A stretch of 64,000 bases of DNA. Source: Spirosoma profusum. GTDB lineage: Bacteria; Bacteroidota; Bacteroidia; Cytophagales; Spirosomataceae. The notes under the pieces were generated by a model. The model was not told where the DNA came from. It did not search any database and saw only the letters and a program-made list of their open reading frames with translations. Position numbers and translations under genes: made by a program. Positions 28,432 through 37,568 of the stretch are shown here, piece after piece. The first letter of the stretch is position 1, and every line of letters begins with the position of its first letter. The stretch spans positions 124,001 through 188,000 of the forward strand of contig NZ_JACWZY010000006.1 of the NCBI RefSeq assembly GCF_014699005.1, given 5' to 3'.

Positions 28432-29289
28432 ATGAATGTTTCCATCATAGGCATTGGTTTACTGGGCGGTTCATTCGCCCTGGTTCTCCGCGAGAAATAC
28501 CCAAAAATGCATTTCATTGGCGTCGACACGTCGCCCGTAAATGGGCAGCTGGCGCTGGCAAAAGGAATCGTCGATGACGTAATGCCTCTGGCAGAAGCAG
28601 TGTCGAAAAGTGACTTAGTGGTTATGGCGACGCCTGTCAACGTCATTATCGACCTGCTGCCAGCGGTACTTGATCATCTGCCAAGCAGTGCCACCGTCAT
28701 TGACCTTGGTTCGACCAAAGGGTCTATTTGCGACGTAGCCGATATCCACCCCAAACGCGCCCAGTTCGTAGCGGCCCACCCGATGGCGGGTACCGAAAAC
28801 TCAGGACCAGGTGCCGCGTTTCGGGAATTATTACCAGGTAAAAACCTGATTATCTGCGATTCAGATAAAAGCAATACCGAAAGTCTGACACTGGCTGAAA
28901 GTTTGTTTCGGGATGCGGGTATGAAGTTGTTTTACATGACACCCAAAGAGCACGACCTGCATCTCGCCTACGTATCACATCTGAGCCACATCAGCGCTTT
29001 TGCCCTTGGACTGACCGTTCTCGAAAAAGAGAAAGACGAACAGGCCATTTTCGATATGGCCAGTACGGGGTTCAGCTCAACGGTACGTCTGGCCAAAAGC
29101 TCCCCGCAGATGTGGGCCCCCATTTTCGACCAAAACCGGACGAACGTATCGAACGCGCTGGCGGCCTATATTGAGTTTCTGCAACAATTCAAGCAAGTTA
29201 TTGATGATCAGGACGTAGCAACATCACTGGATTTTATGAAGCGTGCCAACGTAATCCGCCGGGTGCTGGACGGTATCGAGAAGCGTTAG
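28432..29289 (+). CDS. tyrA: Prephenate dehydrogenase
   Basis: A 285-residue NAD(P)-dependent enzyme converting prephenate to 4-hydroxyphenylpyruvate in tyrosine synthesis. Visible are the N-terminal dinucleotide-binding IIGIGLLGGSFAL, the DLVVMATPV strand, VIDLGSTKG, the signature AAHPMAGTENSGPGAA, and the catalytic-region HLAYVSHLSHISAFAL. The protein is monofunctional, without fused chorismate mutase or ACT domain. Its leader shares a repeat with the aminotransferase gene 1.7 kb upstream, supporting a joint role. The intervening GxxExxY gene is broken. Not followed by other shikimate genes. Confidence 0.92.
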   Translation: MNVSIIGIGLLGGSFALVLREKYPKMHFIGVDTSPVNGQLALAKGIVDDVMPLAEAVSKSDLVVMATPVNVIIDLLPAVLDHLPSSATVIDLGSTKGSICDVADIHPKRAQFVAAHPMAGTENSGPGAAFRELLPGKNLIICDSDKSNTESLTLAESLFRDAGMKLFYMTPKEHDLHLAYVSHLSHISAFALGLTVLEKEKDEQAIFDMASTGFSSTVRLAKSSPQMWAPIFDQNRTNVSNALAAYIEFLQQFKQVIDDQDVATSLDFMKRANVIRRVLDGIEKR

Positions 29290-29441
29290 ATCAAAAAAAT
29301 CATCGTCGGGAACCCATACAAAAAGCATTTTCGTTGGTTTATAAGAGATTATGAATAATTCGTAATGAAGAATGTATAATGCATTACTAAACAAGCTGCT
29401 GACTAGCATTATCCATTAATTTATGTAACCCAAAAAACGTT

Positions 29442-30311
29442 ATGGAAGCGACGCATGCGCCAGCAACTGAGGCTGGCACAATTACCATTGGCGGTGACCT
29501 GACAGTGAACCGAATGGCTTACGGTGCCATGCGCCTGACGGGCAAAGGCATCTGGGGGCCACCCAAAGACCACGATGAATCCATTCGTGTGCTCAAACGC
29601 TGCCTCGAATTAGGGATTAATTTCATTGATACGGCCGATAGTTATGGCCCCTACGTATCGGAAGAGCTGATTGCCGAAGCATTACACCCTTATCCCGATG
29701 GCCTGATTATCGCTACCAAGGGTGGGTTGTTACGTACTGGCCCGAACCAGTGGCCGGTCGATGGGAGTCGTAAACATCTGGAAGAAGCCCTGAACGGAAG
29801 TCTGAAACGGCTGAAACTGGAACGTATCGACCTGTATCAACTGCACCGTTTCGATACTAAAGTACCATCCGACGAATACCTGAGTTTTTTGCAGGAATCC
29901 CAGCAGCAAGGTAAAATCCGTCACATTGGCTTGTCGGAGGTGAGTATTGAGCAGATTGAAGAAGCGAGTCAGTATTTCGACGTAGTGTCGGTGCAGAACA
30001 TGTATAATTTTGGTGAGCAACGCTGGAACGACGTACTGCATTACTGCCAACAGAAAAATATCGCCTTTATTCCCTGGTATCCGCTGAATGCGGGTAATAT
30101 GAATCCGGATCGCCACAACGCTATTCGGAAGGTAGCCGCGCGTCACAACACTACCGAGTTCCAGATCGCGCTGGCCTGGCTACTGGCGGCTTCGCCTGTT
30201 ATGCTGCCCATTGCCGGTACGTCGTCGGTAAAACACCTCGAAGAGAACGTAATGGCAGCAACCATAAAACTGACCGACGAAGATTTACGTGATATGCCAT
30301 TGCCGAAATGA
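29442..30311 (+). CDS. Aldo/keto reductase
   Basis: A 289-residue TIM-barrel oxidoreductase. The catalytic tetrad is visible: Asp and Tyr in FIDTADSYG, Lys in IIATKGG, and His in LYQLHRFD. The C-terminal IAGTSSVKHLEEN contains the NADPH phosphate-binding region. The length and order fit the YdbC/AKR13-like soluble oxidoreductases reducing aldehydes or ketones; the substrate is unknown. Its own spacer (about 150 bases, with repeated AATG words) separates it from tyrA, and a palindromic terminator follows, so it is probably transcribed alone. Confidence 0.9.
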   Translation: MEATHAPATEAGTITIGGDLTVNRMAYGAMRLTGKGIWGPPKDHDESIRVLKRCLELGINFIDTADSYGPYVSEELIAEALHPYPDGLIIATKGGLLRTGPNQWPVDGSRKHLEEALNGSLKRLKLERIDLYQLHRFDTKVPSDEYLSFLQESQQQGKIRHIGLSEVSIEQIEEASQYFDVVSVQNMYNFGEQRWNDVLHYCQQKNIAFIPWYPLNAGNMNPDRHNAIRKVAARHNTTEFQIALAWLLAASPVMLPIAGTSSVKHLEENVMAATIKLTDEDLRDMPLPK

Positions 30312-30330
30312 TACCGGTTTTGCACAAAAC

Positions 30331-30360
30331 AAAAAGGGTTGCTACGTAGCAACCCTTTTT
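30331..30360. terminator. Perfect 30-base palindromic terminator
   Basis: A perfect palindrome: AAAAAGGGTTGCTAC followed by its exact reverse complement, ending in a T run (AACCCTTTTT). It can serve both the reductase (plus) and the convergent PA2169 gene (minus). Its centre is TGCTACGTAGCA, the full palindromic form of the over-represented ACGTA word. Confidence 0.85.
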
Positions 30361-30394
30361 TATGAACCTGGTTTTGCCAGAATTATAGTACGTA

Positions 30395-30850
30395 CTACGC
30401 CGACTTTTCCAGGGATTTTACCCGATCATAGGCTCCGCGCAATTCAGTTAGCTGCTTCTGCAGGTCTTCTTTAATATAAGAAGGCAGATGGTCTTTCTCC
30501 ACCGCATCTTCGTAGGCTTCAACAGCGGCATTCTCGCCAAATTCTACCGAGCTTAAAATAGATTCCCGGTCCTTACCCGTAATCGCTGCTTTTATATCAA
30601 TCCAAGCGCGGTGTAATTGGCTCGAAATATCTGTCGAATCAAAATCGGCCACGCCTGTTCCGTCGATACGAACAATATGGTCGGCCAGTTGACTGCGGAA
30701 CTGTTCGCTTTGGATGACCATGTGCCGGAACAATTCGTTCAGTTCGGCGTCTTTGCTTTCTTTGATGGCTTCTTCGTAGCCATGAATCCGGTCGTTGTTG
30801 ATCTTAACCAGATCGTTCAGATCATCAACAATTTCCTTATTGTTAATCAT
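30395..30850 (-). CDS. PA2169/DUF2383-family four-helix-bundle protein
   Basis: A 151-residue, fully helical protein starting MINNKEIVDDLNDLVKINNDRI. The pattern of Glu/His spaced along helices (NDRIHGYEEAIKE, HMVIQSEQFRSQLADHI, GENAAVEAYEDAVE) fits the PA2169 family, a ferritin-like/hemerythrin-like bundle with possible metal binding. Function is not established; family members are often stress-induced. It is monocistronic and convergent with the aldo/keto reductase gene. Confidence 0.85.
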   Translation of the reverse strand: MINNKEIVDDLNDLVKINNDRIHGYEEAIKESKDAELNELFRHMVIQSEQFRSQLADHIVRIDGTGVADFDSTDISSQLHRAWIDIKAAITGKDRESILSSVEFGENAAVEAYEDAVEKDHLPSYIKEDLQKQLTELRGAYDRVKSLEKSA

Positions 30851-31273
30851 AACAGTTGCTAAAAGATGGTTATAAACAGTAAGTACAACCCACCGTCAGA
30901 CGTAGATGTTTAATAAAATGGGCAAAATTTTCTGAATACAGACCTTATTCCGTCTATTTCAAACGTACCTGTCAAAGCGCGGACGGAATGCTACGTTTGC
31001 CAGTGACAGCTACCGTATAATAAACATCGTTAGTTACTATGGTTACCGCTTAATAAACTTCTCTTTTTCTATGAATGAGAATATTTCGACTGATATAAAC
31101 CATATTTCTAATAAAAATTTTCGTAAGCGGTGGTTTTTGTTCCATTCACTCAAAATTGCACGCAATAGCCGAAAAAAAAAGCAAAAGAACAAAACCAAGC
31201 AGCCCTCCAGGCCGTAGTTATGTCGATTCTTCCGATGAACGGAGGAAAACTCAACTTCTACTTTTTTGGGTCA
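30851..31273. other. Divergent intergenic region before the ferritin-like pair
   Basis: About 420 bases without a gene. ACCGCTTA near 31042 and TAAGCGGT near 31122 are inverted copies about 80 bases apart and could bind a regulator. TACGTTTG occurs on the plus strand at 30998-31005 and once on the minus strand near 30965; both fit TAnnTTTG but also contain the abundant TACGT word, so promoter assignment is uncertain. Confidence 0.4.
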
Positions 31274-32017
31274 ATGGAAAAACTACCGAAAGACACTACT
31301 GACATCAGTCAGTTGCTGACGGGCAAGGAGTCGGCGGCTTTGGGGCGCCGGGTCTTTTTGCGTTATCTGGGCGCAACCGCAGCAGCAGGCGTAGCATTAA
31401 GCGCTTGCCATAATGAAATTGACGATACCGTAGCACGGGGCGCTGGCCGGGCTGGTGATGTAATTGACCTCGGCGACATTGGTTACAGCGATGTGGGCGT
31501 TCTGAACTACGCGTATGCGCTGGAACAACTGGAAGCCGCTTTTTATACCCAGGTTATGATGACCCCTTACTCGGGTATCAATGGATATGAACTGGCGCAA
31601 CTACGCGACATTCGTGACCATGAAATCAGCCACCGCGAACTGTTTAAAGCCGCTTTAGGAAGTGCCGCTATCCCAGGGCTGACCCCTAATTTCAGCAGCA
31701 TCAATTTCGGTAGCCGGGCATCGGTTCTGGGAACTGCCCGCGTGTTCGAAGCGATTGGTGTATCGGCCTATAATGGCGCAGGTAACCTCATTAAAAACGG
31801 TGATTATCTCCTGCTGGCCGGCAAAATCGTATCGGTTGAAGCTCGTCACACGGCGATCATCAGTGAAATGCTGAACCCCATGACTTCTTCATTTGCCGGT
31901 AACGACATCGTCGCTCCTTCGACCGGACTAGGCGAAGCACGTACGCCAGAAGAAGTATTAACGCTGGTAAGACCATTTGTACAGGAAACCATCAACGGCA
32001 AAAACGCCCGTCGTTAA
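31274..32017 (+). CDS. Ferritin-like domain protein with Tat/lipoprotein signal
   Basis: A 247-residue protein. The ATG at 31274 (MEKLPKDTTD) is preferred to that at 31220 because the preceding residues look non-coding. LGRRVFLRYLGATAAAGVALSACH is a twin-arginine signal ending in a lipobox, so it is exported folded and lipid-anchored. The mature part is a PF13668-type ferritin-like bundle: LNYAYALEQLEAAFY, IRDHEISHRELFKAAL and KIVSVEARHTAIISEML supply the Glu and ExxH residues expected for a di-iron site. Function is unproven; oxidative or desiccation stress protection is proposed for relatives. It forms an operon with the next gene (14-base gap). Confidence 0.82.
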   Translation: MEKLPKDTTDISQLLTGKESAALGRRVFLRYLGATAAAGVALSACHNEIDDTVARGAGRAGDVIDLGDIGYSDVGVLNYAYALEQLEAAFYTQVMMTPYSGINGYELAQLRDIRDHEISHRELFKAALGSAAIPGLTPNFSSINFGSRASVLGTARVFEAIGVSAYNGAGNLIKNGDYLLLAGKIVSVEARHTAIISEMLNPMTSSFAGNDIVAPSTGLGEARTPEEVLTLVRPFVQETINGKNARR

Positions 32018-32031
32018 ACATTCGAGCAACC

Positions 32032-32802
32032 ATGAATCTACAAAACATACTTAGTGAAATTGAGAAGGTGGACGCCGACGTTTACGAGCGGATTGACCAC
32101 GTATCACGTCGCCATGTGTTCCATAACTTCCTGAAAAAAGCGGCAGCGGGTATTGCGCCCGTCGCTTTTGGAGCTGTGCTGAACAAGGCTTACGGACAGG
32201 GAATGGCCACGGTGGTTGACGTATTGAATTTTGCGTTGACGCTGGAATACCTGGAAGCAGAGTTCTACAATCGGGCTCTTTCGAGCTCGCTGGTGATGGG
32301 TAACGAAGGTCAGATGACGTTTCAGCAAATTGCCTTACACGAAAATGCACACGTAGCATTGCTACGTTCGGCACTGGGTGGTGCGGCCATTTCAAAACCT
32401 AATTTCGACTTTACGGCGAAGGGCTCTTTCCCAGATGTCTTCTCGAACTATCGCACCTTCCTGGCTGTATCACAGGCACTTGAAGATACGGGTGTTCGGG
32501 CTTATAAAGGTCAGGCTGGCCGTCTGATTCCGTTCCCAGACGTACTGAAAACAGCGTTGCAGATTCACTCAGTAGAAGCCCTGCACGCAGCGAAGGTACG
32601 TTACCTAAACGGTAACAAAGGCTGGATCACGGGCAATACGGGCTTCCCAGGCGCTGTGTATGCTGGTGAAGACAATACGTCGCAAGGCGGTGCCAGCGTC
32701 AATGGTTTGGGTGGTATCGGGTTTGGCCCCGCTTCCGAAGCTTACGACGAACCGCTTTCGAAAGAAGCCGTTCTGGCGATTGCGACGCCATTCTTAGCAT
32801 AA
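32032..32802 (+). CDS. Second ferritin-like domain protein
   Basis: A 256-residue paralogue-like partner of the upstream gene. RRHVFHNFLKKAAAGIAPVAFGAVL is a Tat-like export signal without a clear lipobox. The ferritin-like core shows LNFALTLEYLEAEFYNRAL, IALHENAHVALLRSAL and ALQIHSVEALHAAKVRYL, with the expected Glu and ExxH positions. Probably secreted and acting with the upstream protein; whether they form a heteromeric iron-binding complex is inferred from pairing only. A very strong hairpin follows the stop. Confidence 0.82.
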   Translation: MNLQNILSEIEKVDADVYERIDHVSRRHVFHNFLKKAAAGIAPVAFGAVLNKAYGQGMATVVDVLNFALTLEYLEAEFYNRALSSSLVMGNEGQMTFQQIALHENAHVALLRSALGGAAISKPNFDFTAKGSFPDVFSNYRTFLAVSQALEDTGVRAYKGQAGRLIPFPDVLKTALQIHSVEALHAAKVRYLNGNKGWITGNTGFPGAVYAGEDNTSQGGASVNGLGGIGFGPASEAYDEPLSKEAVLAIATPFLA

Positions 32803-32804
32803 GA

Positions 32805-32882
32805 AAAAAAGTCGAAAGTCGTGAGTCAATAGTCATTAGGTATAGGCCTGACAACTATTGACTCACGACTTTCGACTTTTTT
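32805..32882. terminator. 29-bp-stem bidirectional terminator
   Basis: Perfect 29-base arms at 32805-32833 and 32854-32882, starting with an A run and ending with a T run, around a 20-base loop. The arm has stuttering AGTCGAAAGTCGTGAGTCAATAG words. It overlaps the stop of the minus-strand gene at 32881, so it serves both convergent genes. Confidence 0.85.
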
Positions 32883-34311
32883 ATGGTTTCGACGTAATGC
32901 TACGTATCTGAACGGTTGAACCTTTCTCAAAACTGTATTGGTCTGGAGGGCTATTCAATGAAATCTGATTGATTACCCCGTCCCATCCGGACTGACCGCT
33001 CAAGTTGATTTCATACGTTCTGAGCTGCCCATCGCCGATAATTGGGAATTCAACGTAACGGCTTGGCCCATCGACGAAATTATCCTCCTCAGGTTTTTTC
33101 CAGGCAAAACGCGCCCTGTTTCCCTGAGTACGGAAAGCCGCCTGGATGTAAATTTTTGGTACGTCGGTAGCACGCCAGAAAACCAGCGGGCTCATCACTC
33201 GAAAATTATTTTGTTTATCATCGTGGCGTGCCCACTGAATCGCCAGCGCATTCTGAATAGGCCAGCCCCGATCCTGCGTGTTAAAATAGTACCATCCTTG
33301 GCGGTCGTTTACAAACTGATAGTTGGGCGCCGAAGCCGGCCGGGGCTGACTATAGGCAAACTTCCGAATATCATCGATTGAGCCAACCACCAGCGTATAC
33401 TCGTATTCATACTGCCCGTTGTGGTCAATCTGGAGATAATCGCAGTTGTTGATATAGGAACTTGAGCCATCATATTCGTTTCCTTCCCGCAATTGACCAA
33501 AGCTGGCCGTATTCGAGCGGAAGGCATTCGACCGATAAAGTCCAACACCGCGCCCCTTGGTATTGAGCAGAGCAATCCAGTTTTCGGTTGCGTAACGGGT
33601 GCGCATATCGTGGTCGGTATATTCGGAAACGGCGTCGTTTGTGAAGGGCTTCAGACCGTTATAGATAACCTGACGGTAGTAGGGCGCATTCAGATACACA
33701 CAAGGCGTTTCCTGCGTGCGACCTTCGTAATGTGTAGTATCGAATCGACTAACTTCGATGCGGCAACGAACGTGTATCGTATTGTCTTTCAGTTCAATCC
33801 AATGCTGCATAGTGCAGTCGGCGGGTTCATCGAAGAGGGGCCAGATTTTTGGTATCGTTTTCACATACAATGTATTCTGCCCCTGCTGATAACTGACAAC
33901 CTGCGCCGGATGGTTGTAGTAATCGCCCGTCTGAACCGGATTCCAGCCAAGATTGCGCCACTCATAAACGGGTTGTTTGCCGTTTACGCTATACGGGTAA
34001 GGACCGCCATAAATTGAGGTCTGCAACTGCCGCCCCAGGTCATTGTTATTGACCATGTTTTCGTTGCTGCCCGCTTCGGCCAGGTAGTTGATAGCCCCGC
34101 CCATATTTAGGTCAATGGCCACCTTAACCTTGTCATTCGATAAAAAAAGTCGCTTGTTCGGTGAAGATTGCTCTTTACCGGGCAAGCCACCCCCCGGCGG
34201 ATTCGGTACGACGGGCGGTGTATACGGAGCTGTGGCTGGGTAGTCGTTCACACACGTAACAGCCAGACAGCCAACGAGTATACAGACGAGAACAGGATAA
34301 AACCGGAACAT
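32881..34311 (-). CDS. Large lipoprotein of unknown function
   Basis: A 476-residue protein starting MFRFYPVLVCILVGCLAVTCVND. It has a lipoprotein-type or plain signal sequence, with Cys15 and Cys20 as candidate lipidation sites, then a Pro/Gly-rich linker. The body begins RLFLSNDKVKVAIDLNMGGAINYLAE, resembling galactose-mutarotase-like or polysaccharide-active beta-sandwich proteins, and the last third (WARHDDKQNNFRVMSP, AWKKPEEDNFVDG, INLSGQSGWDG) looks like a carbohydrate-binding sandwich. I cannot name a family with confidence. A role in carbohydrate handling at the surface is a guess. Transcribed away from carB. Confidence 0.7.
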   Translation of the reverse strand: MFRFYPVLVCILVGCLAVTCVNDYPATAPYTPPVVPNPPGGGLPGKEQSSPNKRLFLSNDKVKVAIDLNMGGAINYLAEAGSNENMVNNNDLGRQLQTSIYGGPYPYSVNGKQPVYEWRNLGWNPVQTGDYYNHPAQVVSYQQGQNTLYVKTIPKIWPLFDEPADCTMQHWIELKDNTIHVRCRIEVSRFDTTHYEGRTQETPCVYLNAPYYRQVIYNGLKPFTNDAVSEYTDHDMRTRYATENWIALLNTKGRGVGLYRSNAFRSNTASFGQLREGNEYDGSSSYINNCDYLQIDHNGQYEYEYTLVVGSIDDIRKFAYSQPRPASAPNYQFVNDRQGWYYFNTQDRGWPIQNALAIQWARHDDKQNNFRVMSPLVFWRATDVPKIYIQAAFRTQGNRARFAWKKPEEDNFVDGPSRYVEFPIIGDGQLRTYEINLSGQSGWDGVINQISLNSPPDQYSFEKGSTVQIRSITSKP

Positions 34312-34479
34312 AAACGTAGAGTAATACGAGATTAAAAACGGATTAAAACAAAATTAGCATCTACCGAGCCTTTTTGCAATAATACTTTCTGATTGGCCTA
34401 TTAAGGGATGTTTCAGATTAAATCTAAGGTGTTACGTAATTTTTCGAAGATACGGCTTATTCCTTTGCGTTAGATACAC

Positions 34480-34487
34480 TAATTTTG
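34480..34487 (+). promoter_or_regulatory. -7 box TAATTTTG upstream of carB
   Basis: TAATTTTG fits TAnnTTTG and lies about 115 bases before the carB ATG at 34602. A clear -33 element at the usual spacing is not seen. The resulting leader of roughly 110 bases contains GTTACGTTACGTG. Confidence 0.4.
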
Positions 34488-34601
34488 CAGGATTTTTTGG
34501 CCCACTGCTTCAGGTTACCAGGCACGATACGTTACGTTACGTGTATCATCAATCTGGTAGCCTGTCAGGGTCATCCAAACGGTTCATTGCTCCACAGAAA
34601 A

Positions 34602-37478
34602 ATGCCCAAAAACACCAACATTCGCTCTGTTCTTATCATTGGCTCTGGCCCGATTGTTATCGGCCAGGCGTGCGAGTTCGACTATGCGGGTTCGCAGGCC
34701 GCCCGTTCCATTCGGGAGGAAGGCATCGAAGTAGCGCTGATTAACTCCAATCCGGCTACGATCATGACTGACCCAATCAACGCTGATCATGTGTATCTGC
34801 TGCCATTGGAAAAGAAGTCGATTGTCGATATTCTGGAAAAACACATAGCGATGGGTAGGCCCATCGACGCCGTTTTGCCCACGATGGGTGGCCAGACAGC
34901 CCTGAACCTGGCTATCGACTGTGATAAAGCAGGTGTCTGGGAAAAATATAACGTCAAGATTATTGGTGTCGATATACGCGCCATCGAAACCACGGAAGAC
35001 CGGGAGAAATTCCGGTTGCTGATGCTCCAGCTAGGAGCTGGTGTTTGTAAAGGTCGTACGGCCCGCTCGTTTCTGGAAGGTAAAGAAATCGCGCAGGAAA
35101 TTGGTTTTCCGCTCGTTATCCGTCCTTCATTTACGCTGGGCGGTACAGGCGGTGGCTTCGTAAACGTACCCGAAGATTTCGACAAAGCGCTGACACATGG
35201 TCTGCACGCATCACCCGTGCATGAGGTGCTGGTGGAACAGAGCGTCATGGGCTGGAAAGAATACGAATTGGAGTTGCTACGTGACAACAATGGCAATTTC
35301 ATTATCATCTGCTCCATTGAGAATTTCGACCCGATGGGCGTTCATACCGGCGATAGCATTACGGTAGCTCCAGCCATGACCCTGCCCGATACGTTGTATC
35401 AGCAGATGCGCGACCTGGCGATTCGGGTAATGGGCGGCATCGGGCAATTTGCGGGCGGATGTAATATCCAGTTCTCGGTGAATCCGCAAACCGACGAAAT
35501 TATTGTCATTGAGGTTAATCCACGGGTGAGCCGGTCATCGGCGCTGGCGTCTAAAGCCACGGGGTATCCGATTGCCAAAATAGCCGCCAAAATGGCTGTT
35601 GGCTATAACCTTGATGAGCTGATTAACCCGATTACAGGAACTACGTCGGCTTTCTTCGAGCCAGCCATCGACTATGTTATCGTGAAAGTGCCGCGCTGGA
35701 ATTTCGATAAGTTTCCGGGTGCCGACCGTTCACTAGGGCTACAGATGAAATCGGTGGGTGAAGCGATGGGTATTGGCCGGAACTTCCAGGAAGCCCTGCA
35801 AAAAGCCTGTCAGTCGCTCGAAATCCGACGTAACGGTCTTGGTGCCGACGGTCACGAACTGAGCGACCGCGATGCCCTGACCGAAAGTCTTCAGCACCCA
35901 AGCTGGAACCGAATCTTTCACATTTACGATGCTTTCAAGGCAGGGATGTCGTTCCGTACCATCCAGCAACTCACCAAAATCGATCCCTGGTTTCTGCATC
36001 AGATTGAAGAATTGATCGAACTGGAACGGGAAATCGAGCCGTACGATCTGGAAGACCTGCCGCCCGAATTGCTACGTACCGCCAAGCAAAAAGGCTATGC
36101 TGACCGGCAACTGGCGCATTTGTTAGGCGTAAAGGAAAGTAAAATATACGAGTATCGTCAGGCACATAACATACGTCGAGTATATAAATGCGTGGATACG
36201 TGTGCGGCTGAGTTTGAAGCCAAAACGCCTTATTACTACTCAACTTTCAACAACCAGGTGCCCATCACCACCGACCACGCCGAACCTGTTTCAGACTTGC
36301 CGGGCAACGAGTCGATACGTAGTAACCGTAAAAAAGTAGTCGTATTAGGCTCAGGACCGAACCGGATTGGTCAGGGGATTGAGTTTGACTACTCCTGCGT
36401 ACATGGTGTGTTAGCCGCTAAAGAAGCTGGCTACGAAACCATTATGATTAACTGCAACCCGGAAACTGTCTCGACCGACCCCGATATTGCCGACAAACTC
36501 TATTTTGAACCGGTATTCTGGGAGCACGTTCACGCCATTATCCAGCACGAACAACCCGAAGGCGTTATCGTACAGTTGGGCGGACAGACTGCCCTGAAAA
36601 TGGCCGAGAAACTGACGCGCTACGGCATCAAAATTATCGGAACAAGCTGGGAAGCACTCGATTTAGCCGAAGACCGGGGACACTTCTCCGACATGCTACG
36701 TCAGCTCGATATTCCGTATCCAAAATTTGGCACAGTGCGCGAGTCGGAAGCTGCGATTGAACTGTCGCGGGAGTTAGGTTTCCCGCTGCTGGTACGTCCT
36801 AGCTACGTATTAGGTGGTCAAAGCATGAAAATCGTCATCAACGAGAACGAACTGGAGCAACACGTGATGAAGATTTTACAGGACATTCCTGACAATAACA
36901 TCCTGCTCGATCACTTCCTCGAAAACGCTATTGAAGCGGAATCTGATGCTATTTGTGACGGTGAAGATGTGTACATCATCGGTATCATGGAGCACATCGA
37001 ACCGGCGGGAATTCACTCCGGCGATTCCTACGCGCTGCTACCGACGTTCGATTTGAGTGAAAACGTTGTCCGGCAAATTGAAGAATACACCAGGAAAATT
37101 GCCGTAGCGCTCAAAACCGTCGGACTGATCAACATACAGTTCGCGATTAAGGATGAAAAAGTGTATGTTATCGAGGCTAACCCACGCGCCAGTCGTACCG
37201 TACCGTTCATCTGCAAAGCCTATCAGGAGCCGTATGTGAACTACGCGACGAAGGTGATGCTGGGCGACAAAAAAGTGAAGGATTTCAAATTTAATCCGGT
37301 CAAAAAAGGGTACGCCATTAAAATTCCGGTGTTCTCGTTCAGCAAATTCCCGAACGTCAACAAAGAGCTTGGCCCCGAAATGAAATCGACCGGTGAAGGT
37401 ATTTACTTCATCGATGATTTGAAGGATGATTTCTTCCAGAAAATCTATTCCGAGCGGAATCTGTATTTGAGTCGATAG
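34602..37478 (+). CDS. carB: Carbamoyl-phosphate synthase large subunit lacking the allosteric domain
   Basis: A 958-residue enzyme making carbamoyl phosphate from ammonia (from CarA), bicarbonate and ATP for arginine and pyrimidine synthesis. Start taken at MPKNTNIRSVLIIGSGPIVIGQACEFDYAG; the in-frame TTG at 34485 would add 39 unrelated residues. Two homologous ATP-grasp halves are visible: GSGPIVIGQACEFDY with FTLGGTGGGF, and GSGPNRIGQGIEFDYSCVHG with PSYVLGGQSM. The protein ends soon after the second synthetase half (YLSR), so the C-terminal MGS-like domain that binds UMP/ornithine in the 1073-residue E. coli enzyme is missing. This short form occurs in other Bacteroidota. carA is not in the window. 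Confidence 0.95.
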   Translation: MPKNTNIRSVLIIGSGPIVIGQACEFDYAGSQAARSIREEGIEVALINSNPATIMTDPINADHVYLLPLEKKSIVDILEKHIAMGRPIDAVLPTMGGQTALNLAIDCDKAGVWEKYNVKIIGVDIRAIETTEDREKFRLLMLQLGAGVCKGRTARSFLEGKEIAQEIGFPLVIRPSFTLGGTGGGFVNVPEDFDKALTHGLHASPVHEVLVEQSVMGWKEYELELLRDNNGNFIIICSIENFDPMGVHTGDSITVAPAMTLPDTLYQQMRDLAIRVMGGIGQFAGGCNIQFSVNPQTDEIIVIEVNPRVSRSSALASKATGYPIAKIAAKMAVGYNLDELINPITGTTSAFFEPAIDYVIVKVPRWNFDKFPGADRSLGLQMKSVGEAMGIGRNFQEALQKACQSLEIRRNGLGADGHELSDRDALTESLQHPSWNRIFHIYDAFKAGMSFRTIQQLTKIDPWFLHQIEELIELEREIEPYDLEDLPPELLRTAKQKGYADRQLAHLLGVKESKIYEYRQAHNIRRVYKCVDTCAAEFEAKTPYYYSTFNNQVPITTDHAEPVSDLPGNESIRSNRKKVVVLGSGPNRIGQGIEFDYSCVHGVLAAKEAGYETIMINCNPETVSTDPDIADKLYFEPVFWEHVHAIIQHEQPEGVIVQLGGQTALKMAEKLTRYGIKIIGTSWEALDLAEDRGHFSDMLRQLDIPYPKFGTVRESEAAIELSRELGFPLLVRPSYVLGGQSMKIVINENELEQHVMKILQDIPDNNILLDHFLENAIEAESDAICDGEDVYIIGIMEHIEPAGIHSGDSYALLPTFDLSENVVRQIEEYTRKIAVALKTVGLINIQFAIKDEKVYVIEANPRASRTVPFICKAYQEPYVNYATKVMLGDKKVKDFKFNPVKKGYAIKIPVFSFSKFPNVNKELGPEMKSTGEGIYFIDDLKDDFFQKIYSERNLYLSR

Positions 37479-37492
37479 GTTATAGTAACTGT

Positions 37493-37531
37493 AAAAAAGG
37501 GGCATCTCAACGTTCGAGATGCCCCTTTTTT
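37493..37531 (+). terminator. Rho-independent terminator of carB
   Basis: AAAAAAGGGGCATCTC pairs with GAGATGCCCCTTTTTT around AACGTTC, 15 bases after the carB stop. A classic stem plus T run. Confidence 0.9.
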
Positions 37532-37568
37532 AGTTGATGTCCCTATTTAAACTTTTGATACGTAGCGA

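Noticed and set aside
34485..34601. Extended N-terminus of carB from a TTG
   Set aside because: The 39 extra residues have no similarity to CarB and overlap the promoter box; the ATG at 34602 begins the usual N-terminus.
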